Notes: a model not told the origin generated them from the sequence alone. A stretch of 64,000 nucleotides of DNA from Vibrio algarum (GCF_028204155.1 NZ_JAQLOI010000001.1:3100001-3164000), one strand, 5' to 3'; positions 30,746 to 40,191 are shown, numbered from the stretch's first letter. A program made the numbers and translations.

Positions 30746-32491
30746 ATGCAAATATTAACCAATCACGTAGGTTATGAAGTTCATGGCCCCAAACAGGCGA
30801 TTATCTCTCATCATGAACCCTATTTTGAGGTTGAGTTAGCCTGCTTACATTGCGCACAAACCAAAAAACCAGTGGCTTCATACCCTTTGGAGTACCACGG
30901 AAAAGTAGAAAATTGGCATACTGGGTTCTATTCAAGCGTTGATTTTAGTTCCTTTGCTCATTCAGGATTGTTCTACCTAACCGTTAACACGACATGCTCA
31001 CCAGTATTTGAGTTGAATAACGGTATTTTAATGCAACGTACCTTCTCTGATGTACTGAGTTACTTTACGTCACAGCGTTGTGACGGTATTTATAACCAAA
31101 AAGACAAGCATATCCCCTTACTCAACAGCGACAAAACCGTTGATGTTCATGGTGGTTGGTTCGATGCATCAGGTGATGTCAGCAAATATCTTAGTCATCT
31201 CTCTTATGCCAATTATATGAACCCACAACAAACGCCAATGGTTGTCTGGAATATGATCAAAGGGCTATCCATCATGGACTCAATGAATTTAGGGAATGGG
31301 CAATCTAACAATCGTATTATCTTTGGTGAACGCTTCCGCAATCGATTAACTCAAGAAGCCTTGCATGGCGCTGACTTCCTTATGCGTATGCAGGCGGAAG
31401 AAGGATTCTTCTACACCACTGTCTTTGATAAATGGAGCAAGGATATAAATCAGAGAGAAATCTGTTCTTACGCTACCCAAAATGGCCACAAATCTAGCGA
31501 TTATCAAGCCGGTTTCCGTCAAGGAGGAGGAATAGCCATTGCTGCTCTTGCGGCTGCATCGCGATTAGAAATCCATGGACAGTATGAGTCGTCAGACTAC
31601 CTAACGAGCGCAGAAAAAGGTTATCAACATCTGCTCGAAAACAATGCGCACTATTTAGACGACGGCGAAGAAAACATTATTGATGAGTACTGTGCCTTAC
31701 TGGCCTGCATAGAGCTTTATCGCGCAACTGACACACCATTTTATCTCCATGAAGCGAGAACCTGGGCCCTACATCTATGCAAAAGGCAACACACTGACGG
31801 TAATATTGAAAATTTCTGGTCAGCGAATGAAGATGGTTCCCGCCCTTATTTCCACGCAAGCGAAGCTGGTTTACCTGTTATAGCATTGTGCGAATACTTG
31901 TCGATAGAACCGTCAGAAATCCTAAAAAAACCAATAAAATCAACAGTAGGGCTTTCTATGTCCTTTGAACTTACTATAAGCCAAAAAGTATCTAACCCGT
32001 TTGGCTACCCTCGCCAATATGTCAAAGCCATCGACAGAGAAAAACAAGACGCTTTCTTCATTCCACACAACAATGAAACTGGCTATTGGTGGCAAGGTGA
32101 AAATGCACGGTTAGCGTCATTAAGCGTTGCTACATTTTTAGCCCTTCCCTATATGGAAGGGAGCAATTTAGCACCGAAACTTAGGCAATACGGACACAGC
32201 TGTATAGATTGGATTTTGGGGCTAAACCCTTTTGATATTTGTATGTTAGATGGTCACGGTAAGAATGGTCCTGATTACCCATCTGAAAATGGGTTTGTTA
32301 ACGTTGAAGGCGGTATTTGTAATGGCATAACCTCAGGCTTTGAAGATGAAAATGGCATTGCATTCAACCCCGATAATCAAAAAAATGACACGCTGCACAA
32401 CTGGCGTTGGGGCGAGCAATGGATTCCACACGGAGCATGGTATCTACTTGCTATCATCGCGCAGGCATCTAATTACAAAAGGAATTCATAA
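30746..32491 (+). CDS. Glycoside hydrolase family 9, probable exo-beta-D-glucosaminidase
   Basis: 581 aa with an N-terminal Ig-like CelD_N domain (about 1-90) and an (alpha/alpha)6 GH9 catalytic domain. GGWFDASGDVSKYL supplies the two Asp residues of the GH9 nucleophile motif, and WRWGEQWIPHGAWYL carries the likely acid Glu (about 557). No signal peptide, so probably cytoplasmic. Vibrionaceae GH9 proteins of this type belong to the chitobiose/chitosan-oligosaccharide operon, and one from Photobacterium was shown to be an exo-beta-D-glucosaminidase. Here it stands alone, with good RBS (GGAGAG) and no transporter, kinase or phosphorylase beside it. Confidence 0.85.
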   Translation: MQILTNHVGYEVHGPKQAIISHHEPYFEVELACLHCAQTKKPVASYPLEYHGKVENWHTGFYSSVDFSSFAHSGLFYLTVNTTCSPVFELNNGILMQRTFSDVLSYFTSQRCDGIYNQKDKHIPLLNSDKTVDVHGGWFDASGDVSKYLSHLSYANYMNPQQTPMVVWNMIKGLSIMDSMNLGNGQSNNRIIFGERFRNRLTQEALHGADFLMRMQAEEGFFYTTVFDKWSKDINQREICSYATQNGHKSSDYQAGFRQGGGIAIAALAAASRLEIHGQYESSDYLTSAEKGYQHLLENNAHYLDDGEENIIDEYCALLACIELYRATDTPFYLHEARTWALHLCKRQHTDGNIENFWSANEDGSRPYFHASEAGLPVIALCEYLSIEPSEILKKPIKSTVGLSMSFELTISQKVSNPFGYPRQYVKAIDREKQDAFFIPHNNETGYWWQGENARLASLSVATFLALPYMEGSNLAPKLRQYGHSCIDWILGLNPFDICMLDGHGKNGPDYPSENGFVNVEGGICNGITSGFEDENGIAFNPDNQKNDTLHNWRWGEQWIPHGAWYLLAIIAQASNYKRNS

Positions 32492-32676
32492 GATCATGCT
32501 GATTCTATGAGATGGGTTATTAATAATTATGCAAAAAGCCTCACTGCTACTTAATGACCGGAATAATCCAAAACGGGACAAAGAGGCGGATTGTGTTTTT
32601 TGGTTAACCGGGGGTATGTGTTGGCCAGATTGATTGCAACGTTTCCATTCATGTTCTCGCTTTTTCTCAACCATAA

Positions 32677-33480
32677 CTACTCGAATTGATATAGTTTAAC
32701 GTCATCTATTGGGTAATTACGTTGCTTAATTCGAAGGTTCAGTTTTTCGACTCTTGACTCAGGGGTTGGGTGAGTAGAAAGAAAACGATAATCTTGATCA
32801 GTGTGTGTTGAAACTCTTTCAAAAAAATCTGTCGCGCCACCCGCATGACCATAGGTCTGCACCAGTAGATCAAGGGCAAAAAGATCGGCGACTTCTTCTT
32901 GATCTTGCGAATACTGGGCTTGAAAACTCATTGTCGCATTCGAAATAAGTTCGCTCGCTTCACTATCAACGCCAAATAAAAACGTTGAGATAACCACAAT
33001 GCATAAGCCTCTGCCCACGCCACGCAAATGATCTCTAGAAGCAAAGTGCCCAAGTTCATGACTGAGTACCATGGCTAATTCATTCTCGGACTCAATGACA
33101 TCCAATAAGCCAGAATAGACAACAATATTCCCACCGGGCAACGCCAAGGCATTAACTACATCCCCTTTTGAGAGATAAACCTTAAAATCATACTGCTTTA
33201 AAATCGAGTCGTTGGGGAGGTTATCTACAATTTTATCAAGTTGCCGACTCAATTCTGGACTAGGCTGAGCATCAAAATTTTCAATGATACTATCGGCAAA
33301 TAGCGCTTCTATTTCTGGCGATGTTTTAGAAACCGCCCAATCCGTCATAAGACCGAGTGAAAGAAAAATCACTCCAGTCAGTAATAGTAAGCCACCAGCT
33401 AGCCAAAATAATTCGACTAATGGATGTGTTTTACTTACATTGTGGTTATCGACTAAAACCTTAGGCGTATATTTAATCAT
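32677..33480 (-). CDS. Membrane-anchored M48-family zinc metallopeptidase
   Basis: 267 aa. An N-terminal transmembrane helix (about 25-45) precedes an M48 peptidase domain with the zinc motif HELGH (about 141-145), the third-ligand region EEVADLFALDLL (about 195) and the C-terminal HPTPESRVEKL typical of BepA/LoiP/HtpX relatives. The domain likely faces the periplasm and degrades damaged envelope proteins; the substrate is unknown. ATG 33480 is chosen 9 bp after the stop of the upstream YbjQ-like gene, so the three genes form one operon. Confidence 0.88.
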   Translation of the reverse strand: MIKYTPKVLVDNHNVSKTHPLVELFWLAGGLLLLTGVIFLSLGLMTDWAVSKTSPEIEALFADSIIENFDAQPSPELSRQLDKIVDNLPNDSILKQYDFKVYLSKGDVVNALALPGGNIVVYSGLLDVIESENELAMVLSHELGHFASRDHLRGVGRGLCIVVISTFLFGVDSEASELISNATMSFQAQYSQDQEEVADLFALDLLVQTYGHAGGATDFFERVSTHTDQDYRFLSTHPTPESRVEKLNLRIKQRNYPIDDVKLYQFE

Positions 33481-33489
33481 CACCAATCA

Positions 33490-33966
33490 CTATGACGTAC
33501 GCCTAATAAACGCCGTACCGTATGCAACAACTTCGACACTGCCAACTTGTCGCTTTTGATTGGCACTATTGCCTATGGCTGACGTTTCTAAGCGAAGGTT
33601 AATCACCCTATTTGCCCCTTTAGACAACGCCTCTTCTTTCATGCGTAATATTGCTTCCCTACGAGCCCTATCAACAAGTGATTCATAGGAAACCACATTA
33701 CCGCCAAATATATTTCTCAATATGGCCAGCATGCGCTTGAAGTAATCGATAGAAATAACAACGCTGCCGGTGACAAGTTCCGCATGCTGTGATTGGCTAT
33801 CTTTGGGTTCCCATTTTGTCGTAATAACAGGTAGGTGGATGAGTTCTTTTTCTCGTTTTTCAATCGAGATGTAATGACGCCTTTCAAAATATGACCCCAT
33901 ACCGTAACCGACACAGATCAACACAAGGAAAATGACAATATTTAGGTTCTGCAGTATTAGTTCCAT
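33490..33966 (-). CDS. YbjQ/UPF0145-domain protein with N-terminal membrane anchor
   Basis: 158 aa. One transmembrane helix (about 8-25) followed by a divergent YbjQ (PF01906) domain at about 60-155, recognisable by LVTGSVVISIDYFKRMLAILRNIFGGN, REAILRMKEEALSKGANRVINLRLET and VVAYGTA. YbjQ proteins form small beta-rich oligomers of unknown function; metal binding has been proposed. Eight bp after the soluble YbjQ gene and 9 bp before the M48 peptidase start. Confidence 0.82.
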   Translation of the reverse strand: MELILQNLNIVIFLVLICVGYGMGSYFERRHYISIEKREKELIHLPVITTKWEPKDSQSQHAELVTGSVVISIDYFKRMLAILRNIFGGNVVSYESLVDRARREAILRMKEEALSKGANRVINLRLETSAIGNSANQKRQVGSVEVVAYGTAFIRRTS

Positions 33967-33974
33967 AAGGGTAC

Positions 33975-34289
33975 TTACTCCACTCTAACTGCGGTCCCGT
34001 ACACAAAAAGCTCTGCAGCGCCTTGCGCAACAGATGAGGTCGCAAATCGTATATTAACGATGGCATTTGCGCCCATTATCTCCGCTTGCTCGGCCATTCT
34101 AGTCATCGCTTCTTCACGAGAATCTTGTAGCAACTCGGTATAGCCTTTTAGTTCCCCACCAACAAGATTTTTAAGGCCAGCCATAAAATCTCGGCCAACA
34201 TGCTTAGCTCTTACGGTGCTACCTTGAACAATACCAAAATGCTCGACGATTTCCTTGCCTGGTACCGTTTCAATATTGGTGTAAATCAT
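33975..34289 (-). CDS. YbjQ/UPF0145 family protein
   Basis: 104 aa. Soluble YbjQ domain with IVQGSTVRAKHVGRDFMAGLKNLVGGELKGYTE and REEAMTRMAEQAEIMGANAIVNIRF. ATG 34289 is supported by GGGAGA six bases upstream; the longer frame to 34313 lacks an RBS. First gene of the YbjQ, TM-YbjQ, M48 operon. Paralogue of the next gene, with which it might co-assemble. Confidence 0.88.
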   Translation of the reverse strand: MIYTNIETVPGKEIVEHFGIVQGSTVRAKHVGRDFMAGLKNLVGGELKGYTELLQDSREEAMTRMAEQAEIMGANAIVNIRFATSSVAQGAAELFVYGTAVRVE

Positions 34290-34446
34290 TGCTATCTCCC
34301 ACAAAACGTTCAAAAAGCATACTTAAAATAATAACGCCACATTACAGACTATCTTATTGTTATGTCAAAGATTGTGTAGAGTTATGTAGATTAACTACTA
34401 CACTCATGCCAGATATGAGTACTATGGTGGGTTCCGTTTTATAGGA

Positions 34447-35478
34447 TCATAAAAACGCTAGTACCCCTTTTTCTTCTAATTCTACACTTACCGTATCACC
34501 TACGGTTATCTCGGCCGTGGCCACGCCAATTAATTTTGTATTATTTACTTCTATTACATAACGGCATTGATCACCCATAAAAAGCTGTTCTACCACTTTG
34601 GCAACGCCAGATTTATCATAGGTAACCTGCACATATTGTGGTCTCAACAACAATTGGCAAGCCTCTCCCACGACTATGTTGTCTTTTGATTGCGCTGAAA
34701 CGACGCCTAGCACCGTATCAAATTCTGATTCACTGATCTTAGTAGCAAGCAAATAACTACCACCACCAAGGAAATCTGCGACAAACTTGCTAGACGGTTG
34801 ATAGTAAAGCTCTGAAGCTTCACCAAACTGTTCAATAACGCCATTGTTCATCACTGCCATCTTATCTGCGAAAGCAAACGCTTCCTCTCGGCTATGCGTT
34901 ACAAAGATCGCGGTTACCCCCTGTTGCTTGAAAATTTTTCGGATCTGTAAGATAAGATCATGTCTTACCTGAGTATCAATATTAGAAAAAGGTTCATCTA
35001 ACAAGAGAAGGTTTGGCTTATAGGCAAGAGAGCGAGCAATGGCAATTCGTTGCTGTTGGCCGCCAGACAATTGATGAGGGTACCGGCTTTGATAGCCATC
35101 TAAATGCACCAGCTCCAACATATTTCTGACAATCTTCTGTGTTTCATCACCTGAGATACCCTCAAGACCAAAAGCAATATTTTCAGCTACGGTTAGGTGT
35201 GGAAACAGCGCATAGTCTTGAAATATCATGCCGATATGCCGTTGTTCTGGTGGTAACCAAGTATTCCCATCATCGAGCAATAAGTCATTCAAACTCATGG
35301 TGCCGCTTGATAAAGGAAGTAGCCCTGCGATCGCTTTCAATAACGTTGTTTTACCACAGCCACTAGCGCCAAGAAGGCAAACAATTTCACCCTGCTCTAC
35401 CTCAAGAGAAAGTGACTCGAGAACATTTTGGTTCTCGTACTGGCAGGTCAAATTGTTGATGGTTAACGTACGACTCAT
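34447..35478 (-). CDS. fbpC: Iron(III) ABC transporter ATP-binding protein FbpC
   Basis: 343-aa ABC ATPase of the ferric iron/Fbp type. Walker A GASGCGKTT (about 36), Q-loop, signature LSGGQQQR (about 135), Walker B LLLLDEP and a C-terminal TOBE-like regulatory domain (about 240-343). Start codon overlaps the fbpB stop by one base, showing translational coupling. It energises import of periplasmic Fe3+ delivered by FbpA. Confidence 0.93.
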   Translation of the reverse strand: MSRTLTINNLTCQYENQNVLESLSLEVEQGEIVCLLGASGCGKTTLLKAIAGLLPLSSGTMSLNDLLLDDGNTWLPPEQRHIGMIFQDYALFPHLTVAENIAFGLEGISGDETQKIVRNMLELVHLDGYQSRYPHQLSGGQQQRIAIARSLAYKPNLLLLDEPFSNIDTQVRHDLILQIRKIFKQQGVTAIFVTHSREEAFAFADKMAVMNNGVIEQFGEASELYYQPSSKFVADFLGGGSYLLATKISESEFDTVLGVVSAQSKDNIVVGEACQLLLRPQYVQVTYDKSGVAKVVEQLFMGDQCRYVIEVNNTKLIGVATAEITVGDTVSVELEEKGVLAFL

Positions 35479-37102
35479 TAATGTGCCTGCTCCAAAGATC
35501 GATTAATAACTATAAGTGGAATTAAACCTACCAATATGAGTAAAACCGCAGGTAGTGCGCCTAACTCTAAATGCTCATCTGAGACAAAATTGAATACATA
35601 GGTAGCGAGGGTTTCGAAGTTAAACGGCCTAAGCAGCAGAGCGGCATTAAGTTCTTTCATCGACTCAATGAATACTAATAAGCCAGCAACCAATATTCCC
35701 CGTCTGACCAAAGGCATATGAACACGTCTTAACATCTGATTTTGATTACATCCCATGGTTCTGCTTGCCATATCCATAGAAGGCGAAATTTTGTTTAAGC
35801 TGCTTTCCACGCTACCAATCGCAACCGCTGAAAAACGCACGACCATTGCAAAAATCAGCGCAAACATCGACCCAGATAAAACCAATCCAGGCCTACCCCA
35901 TGCCATCTGTTTGGCCACATCATTTATCAAGTGATCCATTGTAAGTACCGGAGCCATAACACCAATCGCTAATACCGTTCCAGGCACCGCATAGCCAAGC
36001 GAGGATAAGCGCATAAACGTGACGCTCAGGCGGCTACTATCAAGTCGATGATAAAAGTTAACCACCAGTGCAACTAAGATAGCAATAAGAGCGGCGCTAA
36101 TAGAAACCTGTAAACTATTCACCGCATATTGTCTAAACTCTTCGGTCCAACTTTGAGCAAAATACGTGTAGGCGTAGGAAAGTAATTGTCCCAATGGCAA
36201 AATAAACGCGACAGAAACTAGTCCCCAACACCAAGTGACCGCCAGCCATTTCTTCCAACCATTAAGTTGATAACGCATATCTTCATGGCTAGTAAAACTC
36301 GACTGAAAGAGCTTTTGTTTTCTACGACTATAGCGCTCCGTACTTAATAGCAGGATAACGACTAGCAACATGATTGCAGAGATTTTTGCAGCTGCATTAA
36401 TATTAGAATAACCAAGCCAAGTATCGTAAACCGCAGTAGTGAGCGTATTGACTGAAAAATAACTCACAGTACCAAAATCACCAATCGTTTCCATGGCAAC
36501 GAGTGAAAGGCCTACCGCTATTGAAGGACGAGCAAGCGGAAGTGATATCCTTCTAAAGCTTTCTAGTGGTGTACAGCGAAGTAACCTTGCTGATTGCAAT
36601 AGGCTAGCACTCTGCTCCATAAATGCCGCCCTAGCCATTAAATAGACATAGGGATAAAAAACCAATGCAAGTACAACGGCAGCTCCGCTTAGTGATCGTA
36701 TATCTGGAAACCAATAATCGCCAGCTTGCCAGCCCATGATATCCCGAATAAATATCTGTATAGGTCCCGCATAATCAAACCAGTCAGTAAATATATAGCC
36801 GACTACATATCCCGGCATGGCTAATGGCAACACAAGCGCCCATTGCAATACCTTTTCACCGGGTAAGCGACACATCGCCATTAACCAAGCACTAGGTAAA
36901 CCAAATAATAAGGCTAAAACGATCACGCCAAGAACTAAGACGACAGTATTATAGATATAGGTAGGCATTACCGTAGAGATAAGATGTTCGAAAAGATCAC
37001 CTGAATCACCAAACGATAAATAGAAGATAGCTAAGATCGGCAAAACCAGTAGAAGAGATAAACTCCCGCTACTGGCTTTCCATATTCGATTTTTTCTTTC
37101 AT
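35478..37102 (-). CDS. fbpB: Iron(III) ABC transporter permease FbpB, frameshifted near the N-terminus
   Basis: Fused permease with two sets of about six transmembrane helices and two EAA-like loops (ESFRRISLPLARPSI and QMLRRVHMPLVRRGI). The in-frame part (35478-37043) could begin only at TTG 37043 and lacks the first helix. The missing segment, NRIWKASSGSLSLLLVLPIL, is present in the same frame upstream; an ATG at 37102 reads into it if the A6 run at 37090-37095 had one more A, giving 541 aa. So the gene is probably intact in the organism or recently broken. Works with FbpA and FbpC in ferric iron uptake. Confidence 0.85.
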
Positions 37103-37162
37103 TTATATAACAGTATAAAACATAAACACACTCGATTTAATATCTCTTCACCCTAAGCACTG

Positions 37163-37222
37163 CGTTATTCCGCCGAAGGAGGGAATCACAATCACGAGAC
37201 TCCCTTTTCCACTGAAATGACA
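37163..37222. repeat. Degenerate copy of the two-hairpin repeat
   Basis: Within the fbpA-fbpB gap, ATTCCgCCGaaggagGGAAT and a following CTCCCttttccactgAAATGAC recall the hairpins at 21035 and 30137 but with several arm mismatches. Low-confidence family member. Confidence 0.35.
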
Positions 37223-37304
37223 AAGGTGACGGTACTGACGAAGGATATAGTCTTAATAGAACAAGATCACACTTTCGTGGAAGTAACGAGTGAGATTGTC
37301 TTTA

Positions 37305-38318
37305 TTAAAGATCAAACTTCACTTCATCTAATAGCTTCACTGCTTTGCTGTGATTTGCTGCAATCTCTTCGAGTGCAAGCTCATCCGCCTTGAAGTCACC
37401 CCAAGATGCAACGAGTTCAGAACGTTCAACTCCCTCTTTAACTGGGTATTCAAAGTTCACTTCAGCATAGAGTTTTTGAGCAGTATCATCCGTCAGGAAT
37501 TCCATTAGTTTTACAGCGTTATCTTTGTTTGGAGAGTACTTAGCCATCGCCATACCACTTACATTCACGTGAGTACCGGTCGTGTTTTGGTTAGGGAAGT
37601 TAATATAAACCGCATCAGCCCACTCTTTTTGTTCTTTATCATTAACCATTTTACCTAAGTAATAGCTATTACCTAAAGAAACATCACATAAGCCTTCTTT
37701 GATTGCTTTTACTTGACCACGATCGTTACCTTGAGGTTTGCGAGCAAGGTTAGCTTTAACCCCTTCTAACCACGCTTTAGTTTCCGCTTCGCCTTTGTGG
37801 GCAATCATCGCAGAAACAAGAGAAACGTTATAGGCATGTTTACCAGAACGGGTACAAACTTTACCTTTAAACTCAGGGTTTGCTAGATCGGCGTAATCAA
37901 ATTCAGCTCCTAACTTACCGACACGATCACGAGAGGAATAAACATTGCGGCTACGAAGTGTCAGTGCAAACCACTCATCGTTACTATCTCTGTACTGTGC
38001 TGGTACATTTTTTTCAATCACATCACTTTGTACAGGTTGTACTACTTCTTTATCAACTAGCTCCGCTAAGCGGCTAATATCCGTGGTTAAAATCACATCA
38101 GCAGGGCTATATTCACCTTCTTGTTTCAATTTTTCTGCTAAGCCCTTATTAGCAAACTTAACGTTTACTTTGATACCAGTCTCTTTAGTAAATTCATTAA
38201 ACATTGGCTCAACCAAGAAAGGTTGGCGATAAGAATAAACATTTACTTCATCAGCAGCAAAAGAAGGTGAGCTGATAGAAGCCAAAGCGAGAATAGAAAG
38301 GGGTAGCATTTTTTTCAT
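37305..38318 (-). CDS. fbpA: Iron(III) ABC transporter substrate-binding protein FbpA
   Basis: 337-aa periplasmic ferric-binding protein. Signal peptide 1-21 (cleavage at SFA-AD), then VNVYSYRQPFLVEPMFNEF, the family N-terminus; Fe-binding Tyr residues occur in LGNSYYLGKM (about 215), and the C-terminal lobe contains the NTTGTHVNVSGMAM hinge segment. A strong Fur box lies just upstream. The distance of about 200 bp to fbpB is occupied by a degenerate repeat, so FbpA may be made in excess, as usual for binding proteins. Confidence 0.95.
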   Translation of the reverse strand: MKKMLPLSILALASISSPSFAADEVNVYSYRQPFLVEPMFNEFTKETGIKVNVKFANKGLAEKLKQEGEYSPADVILTTDISRLAELVDKEVVQPVQSDVIEKNVPAQYRDSNDEWFALTLRSRNVYSSRDRVGKLGAEFDYADLANPEFKGKVCTRSGKHAYNVSLVSAMIAHKGEAETKAWLEGVKANLARKPQGNDRGQVKAIKEGLCDVSLGNSYYLGKMVNDKEQKEWADAVYINFPNQNTTGTHVNVSGMAMAKYSPNKDNAVKLMEFLTDDTAQKLYAEVNFEYPVKEGVERSELVASWGDFKADELALEEIAANHSKAVKLLDEVKFDL

Positions 38319-38339
38319 TGTAATTCCTTAAACATAGAT

Positions 38340-38358
38340 GCAAATGATAATAATTATC
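38340..38358 (-). promoter_or_regulatory. Fur box of fbpA
   Basis: GCAAATGATAATAATTATC on the plus strand matches 16 of 19 positions of the Fur consensus GATAATGATAATCATTATC, 22 bp before the fbpA ATG. Indicates iron-repressed expression of fbpABC. Confidence 0.88.
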
Positions 38359-38414
38359 GTTCGTTATTATATTTAAAAAACCAATTTCTGCAATGACAAA
38401 AATCAATTAAACAC

Positions 38415-38445
38415 AAAAAAACCCGCTACAAGAGCGGGCTTTTTA
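38415..38445 (-). terminator. amtB terminator
   Basis: On the minus strand AAAAAGCCCGCT-cttgt-AGCGGGTTTTTTT: strong stem and T tract 39 bp after the amtB stop, separating the nitrogen and iron operons. Confidence 0.92.
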
Positions 38446-38483
38446 TTACAATTTGTTCTTATTTATAACTGAACTAGCGAGTA

Positions 38484-39713
38484 TTACTTTAGAGAAACAA
38501 ACTCTGGGTAAGCACCAACACCACAATCGTGCATGTCCATACCTTCCATCTCTTCATCTTCAGTAACTCGGATACCTGTTGTTGCTTTTAGTACACCCCA
38601 AACCGCTAGGCTTGCTCCGAATACCCATGCAAAGATAACTGCAGCACCTAGTAACTGAGCACCGAAAGTAGCATCAGCATTACTTACAGGAACAACCATT
38701 AGACCGAAGAAACCACAAACACCGTGTACAGAGATAGCACCTACTGGATCATCAATCTTAATTTTATCAAAGGCGATGATAGAGAATACAACGAGTGCGC
38801 CTGCTACTACACCGATAATAACGGCAGCAACTGGTGATGGAGATAGTGGGTCAGCTGTGATAGCAACAAGACCTGCTAATGCACCGTTCAAAATCATTGT
38901 TAAGTCGGCTTTGCCCCAAGTGGTTTTACACACTAGTAGAGCAGCAATAGCACCAGCAGCGGCTGCAGCATTCGTGTTTAGGAATATTTGACCAACAGCA
39001 GTTGCGTTTTCGAAATCAGAAAGCATTAGCTGAGAACCACCGTTGAAGCCGAACCAACCGAACCAAAGGATAAACGTACCTAGTGTAGCAAGTGGCATGT
39101 TTGAACCTGGGATAGGGTGAACTTCTCCGTTCTTACCATATTTACCCTTACGAGCACCAAGTAGTAATACACCTGCTAGAGCAGCAGCGGCACCAGCCAT
39201 GTGAACAATACCTGAGCCAGCAAAATCACTGAAGCCAGCAGCAGCTAGGAAACCGCCACCCCAAGTCCAGTAACCTTCGACTGGGTAGATAACACCAGTT
39301 AGAACAACAGCAAAAATTAGGAATGCCCAAAGTTTCATACGTTCAGCAACCGCACCAGATACAACTGACATTGCTGTCGCTACAAAAACAACTTGGAAGA
39401 AGAAATCAGATTCTAAAGAATGATCAGCACCTTCACCTTGTGAGCCAATTAGTGCGCCAATCGAAGGCATAATACCGCCTTCAGCATTGTCTACATACAT
39501 GATGTTGTAGCCAATCAATAAGAACATAGTACAAGCAATAGCATAAAGTACGAAGTTCTTAGTCAAAATTTCCGTGGTATTTTTAGAGCGGACTAAACCA
39601 GCTTCTAACATGGCAAAACCAGCTGCCATCCACATTACCAACGCACCTGAAATTAAGAAGAAAAAAGTATCCAGTGCGTAACGAAGTTCAGTTACTGTTG
39701 TTAATAGTTCCAT
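38484..39713 (-). CDS. amtB: Ammonium transporter AmtB
   Basis: 409-aa trimeric ammonium channel with 11 transmembrane helices. Amt landmarks include DTFFFLISGALVMWMAAGFAMLEAGLVR, FGWFGFNGGS, the twin-His region (GSGIVHMAGAAAALAG and AISVHGVCG) and the GlnK-binding C-terminal tail (about 385-409). Eighteen bp after glnK; the pair is the standard nitrogen-scarcity uptake unit, with GlnK blocking the channel under nitrogen shift-up. Confidence 0.97.
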   Translation of the reverse strand: MELLTTVTELRYALDTFFFLISGALVMWMAAGFAMLEAGLVRSKNTTEILTKNFVLYAIACTMFLLIGYNIMYVDNAEGGIMPSIGALIGSQGEGADHSLESDFFFQVVFVATAMSVVSGAVAERMKLWAFLIFAVVLTGVIYPVEGYWTWGGGFLAAAGFSDFAGSGIVHMAGAAAALAGVLLLGARKGKYGKNGEVHPIPGSNMPLATLGTFILWFGWFGFNGGSQLMLSDFENATAVGQIFLNTNAAAAAGAIAALLVCKTTWGKADLTMILNGALAGLVAITADPLSPSPVAAVIIGVVAGALVVFSIIAFDKIKIDDPVGAISVHGVCGFFGLMVVPVSNADATFGAQLLGAAVIFAWVFGASLAVWGVLKATTGIRVTEDEEMEGMDMHDCGVGAYPEFVSLK

Positions 39714-39731
39714 TATATATTCTCCAATCCC

Positions 39732-40070
39732 TTAAAGTGCTTCAGTGTCCATTTCGCCAGTACGAATACGTACTACCTGGCTTAAGTCATAAACGAAGAT
39801 CTTACCGTCTCCAATTTTCCCTGTGTGCGCTGCTTTGCTTACTGCTTCAATAACGCGATCTACGTTTTCAGCTTGAGTAGCTATTTCCAGTTTTACTTTC
39901 GGTAGAAAGTCCACTTGATATTCAGCACCGCGATAAAGTTCCGTGTGACCTTTTTGACGACCAAAGCCTTTAACTTCAGAAACCGTCATACCTTCAATGC
40001 CAACATCCGATAAAGCTTCACGTACGTCGTCTAGTTTGAATGGTTTAATAATGGCGTTAATAAGTTTCAT
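39732..40070 (-). CDS. glnK: Nitrogen regulatory PII protein GlnK
   Basis: 112 aa. PII signalling protein: MKLINAIIKPFKLDDVREAL start, T-loop with the uridylylated Tyr51 in KGHTELYRGAEYQVDF, B-loop TGKIGDGKIF and C-terminal VRIRTGE. Closer to GlnK than GlnB at the N-terminus and by linkage to amtB. ATG 40070 is preferred (GAGGGG upstream) over the longer frame at 40130. Preceded by a sigma-54-like promoter and an NtrC site. Confidence 0.95.
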   Translation of the reverse strand: MKLINAIIKPFKLDDVREALSDVGIEGMTVSEVKGFGRQKGHTELYRGAEYQVDFLPKVKLEIATQAENVDRVIEAVSKAAHTGKIGDGKIFVYDLSQVVRIRTGEMDTEAL

Positions 40071-40113
40071 TGCATCCCCTCTGAGCATATATTCCTTTAA
40101 CAGTGAAATAACA

Positions 40114-40129
40114 ATCAAGAGCTGTGCCA
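40114..40129 (-). promoter_or_regulatory. Sigma-54-like promoter of glnK-amtB
   Basis: Minus strand TGGCAC-AGCTC-TTGAT. The -24 element is perfect, and spacing is correct, but the -12 element reads TTGAT instead of TTGCW, losing the C of the conserved GC. Predicted start near 40102, 32 bp before the ATG. The gap 40071-40399 otherwise holds the NtrC site and no gene. Confidence 0.6.
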
Positions 40130-40191
40130 CTTTTATAACTTATTGTTATTAATAATGTTTAAGTATTTTTGTTAATAAAACTTTAAACCCA

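Noticed and set aside
32486..32674. Minus-strand 62-aa frame, and a plus-strand 34-codon frame at 32529-32633
   Set aside because: Neither has an RBS or recognisable motif; the gap between GH9 and M48 is probably non-coding or too decayed to read.
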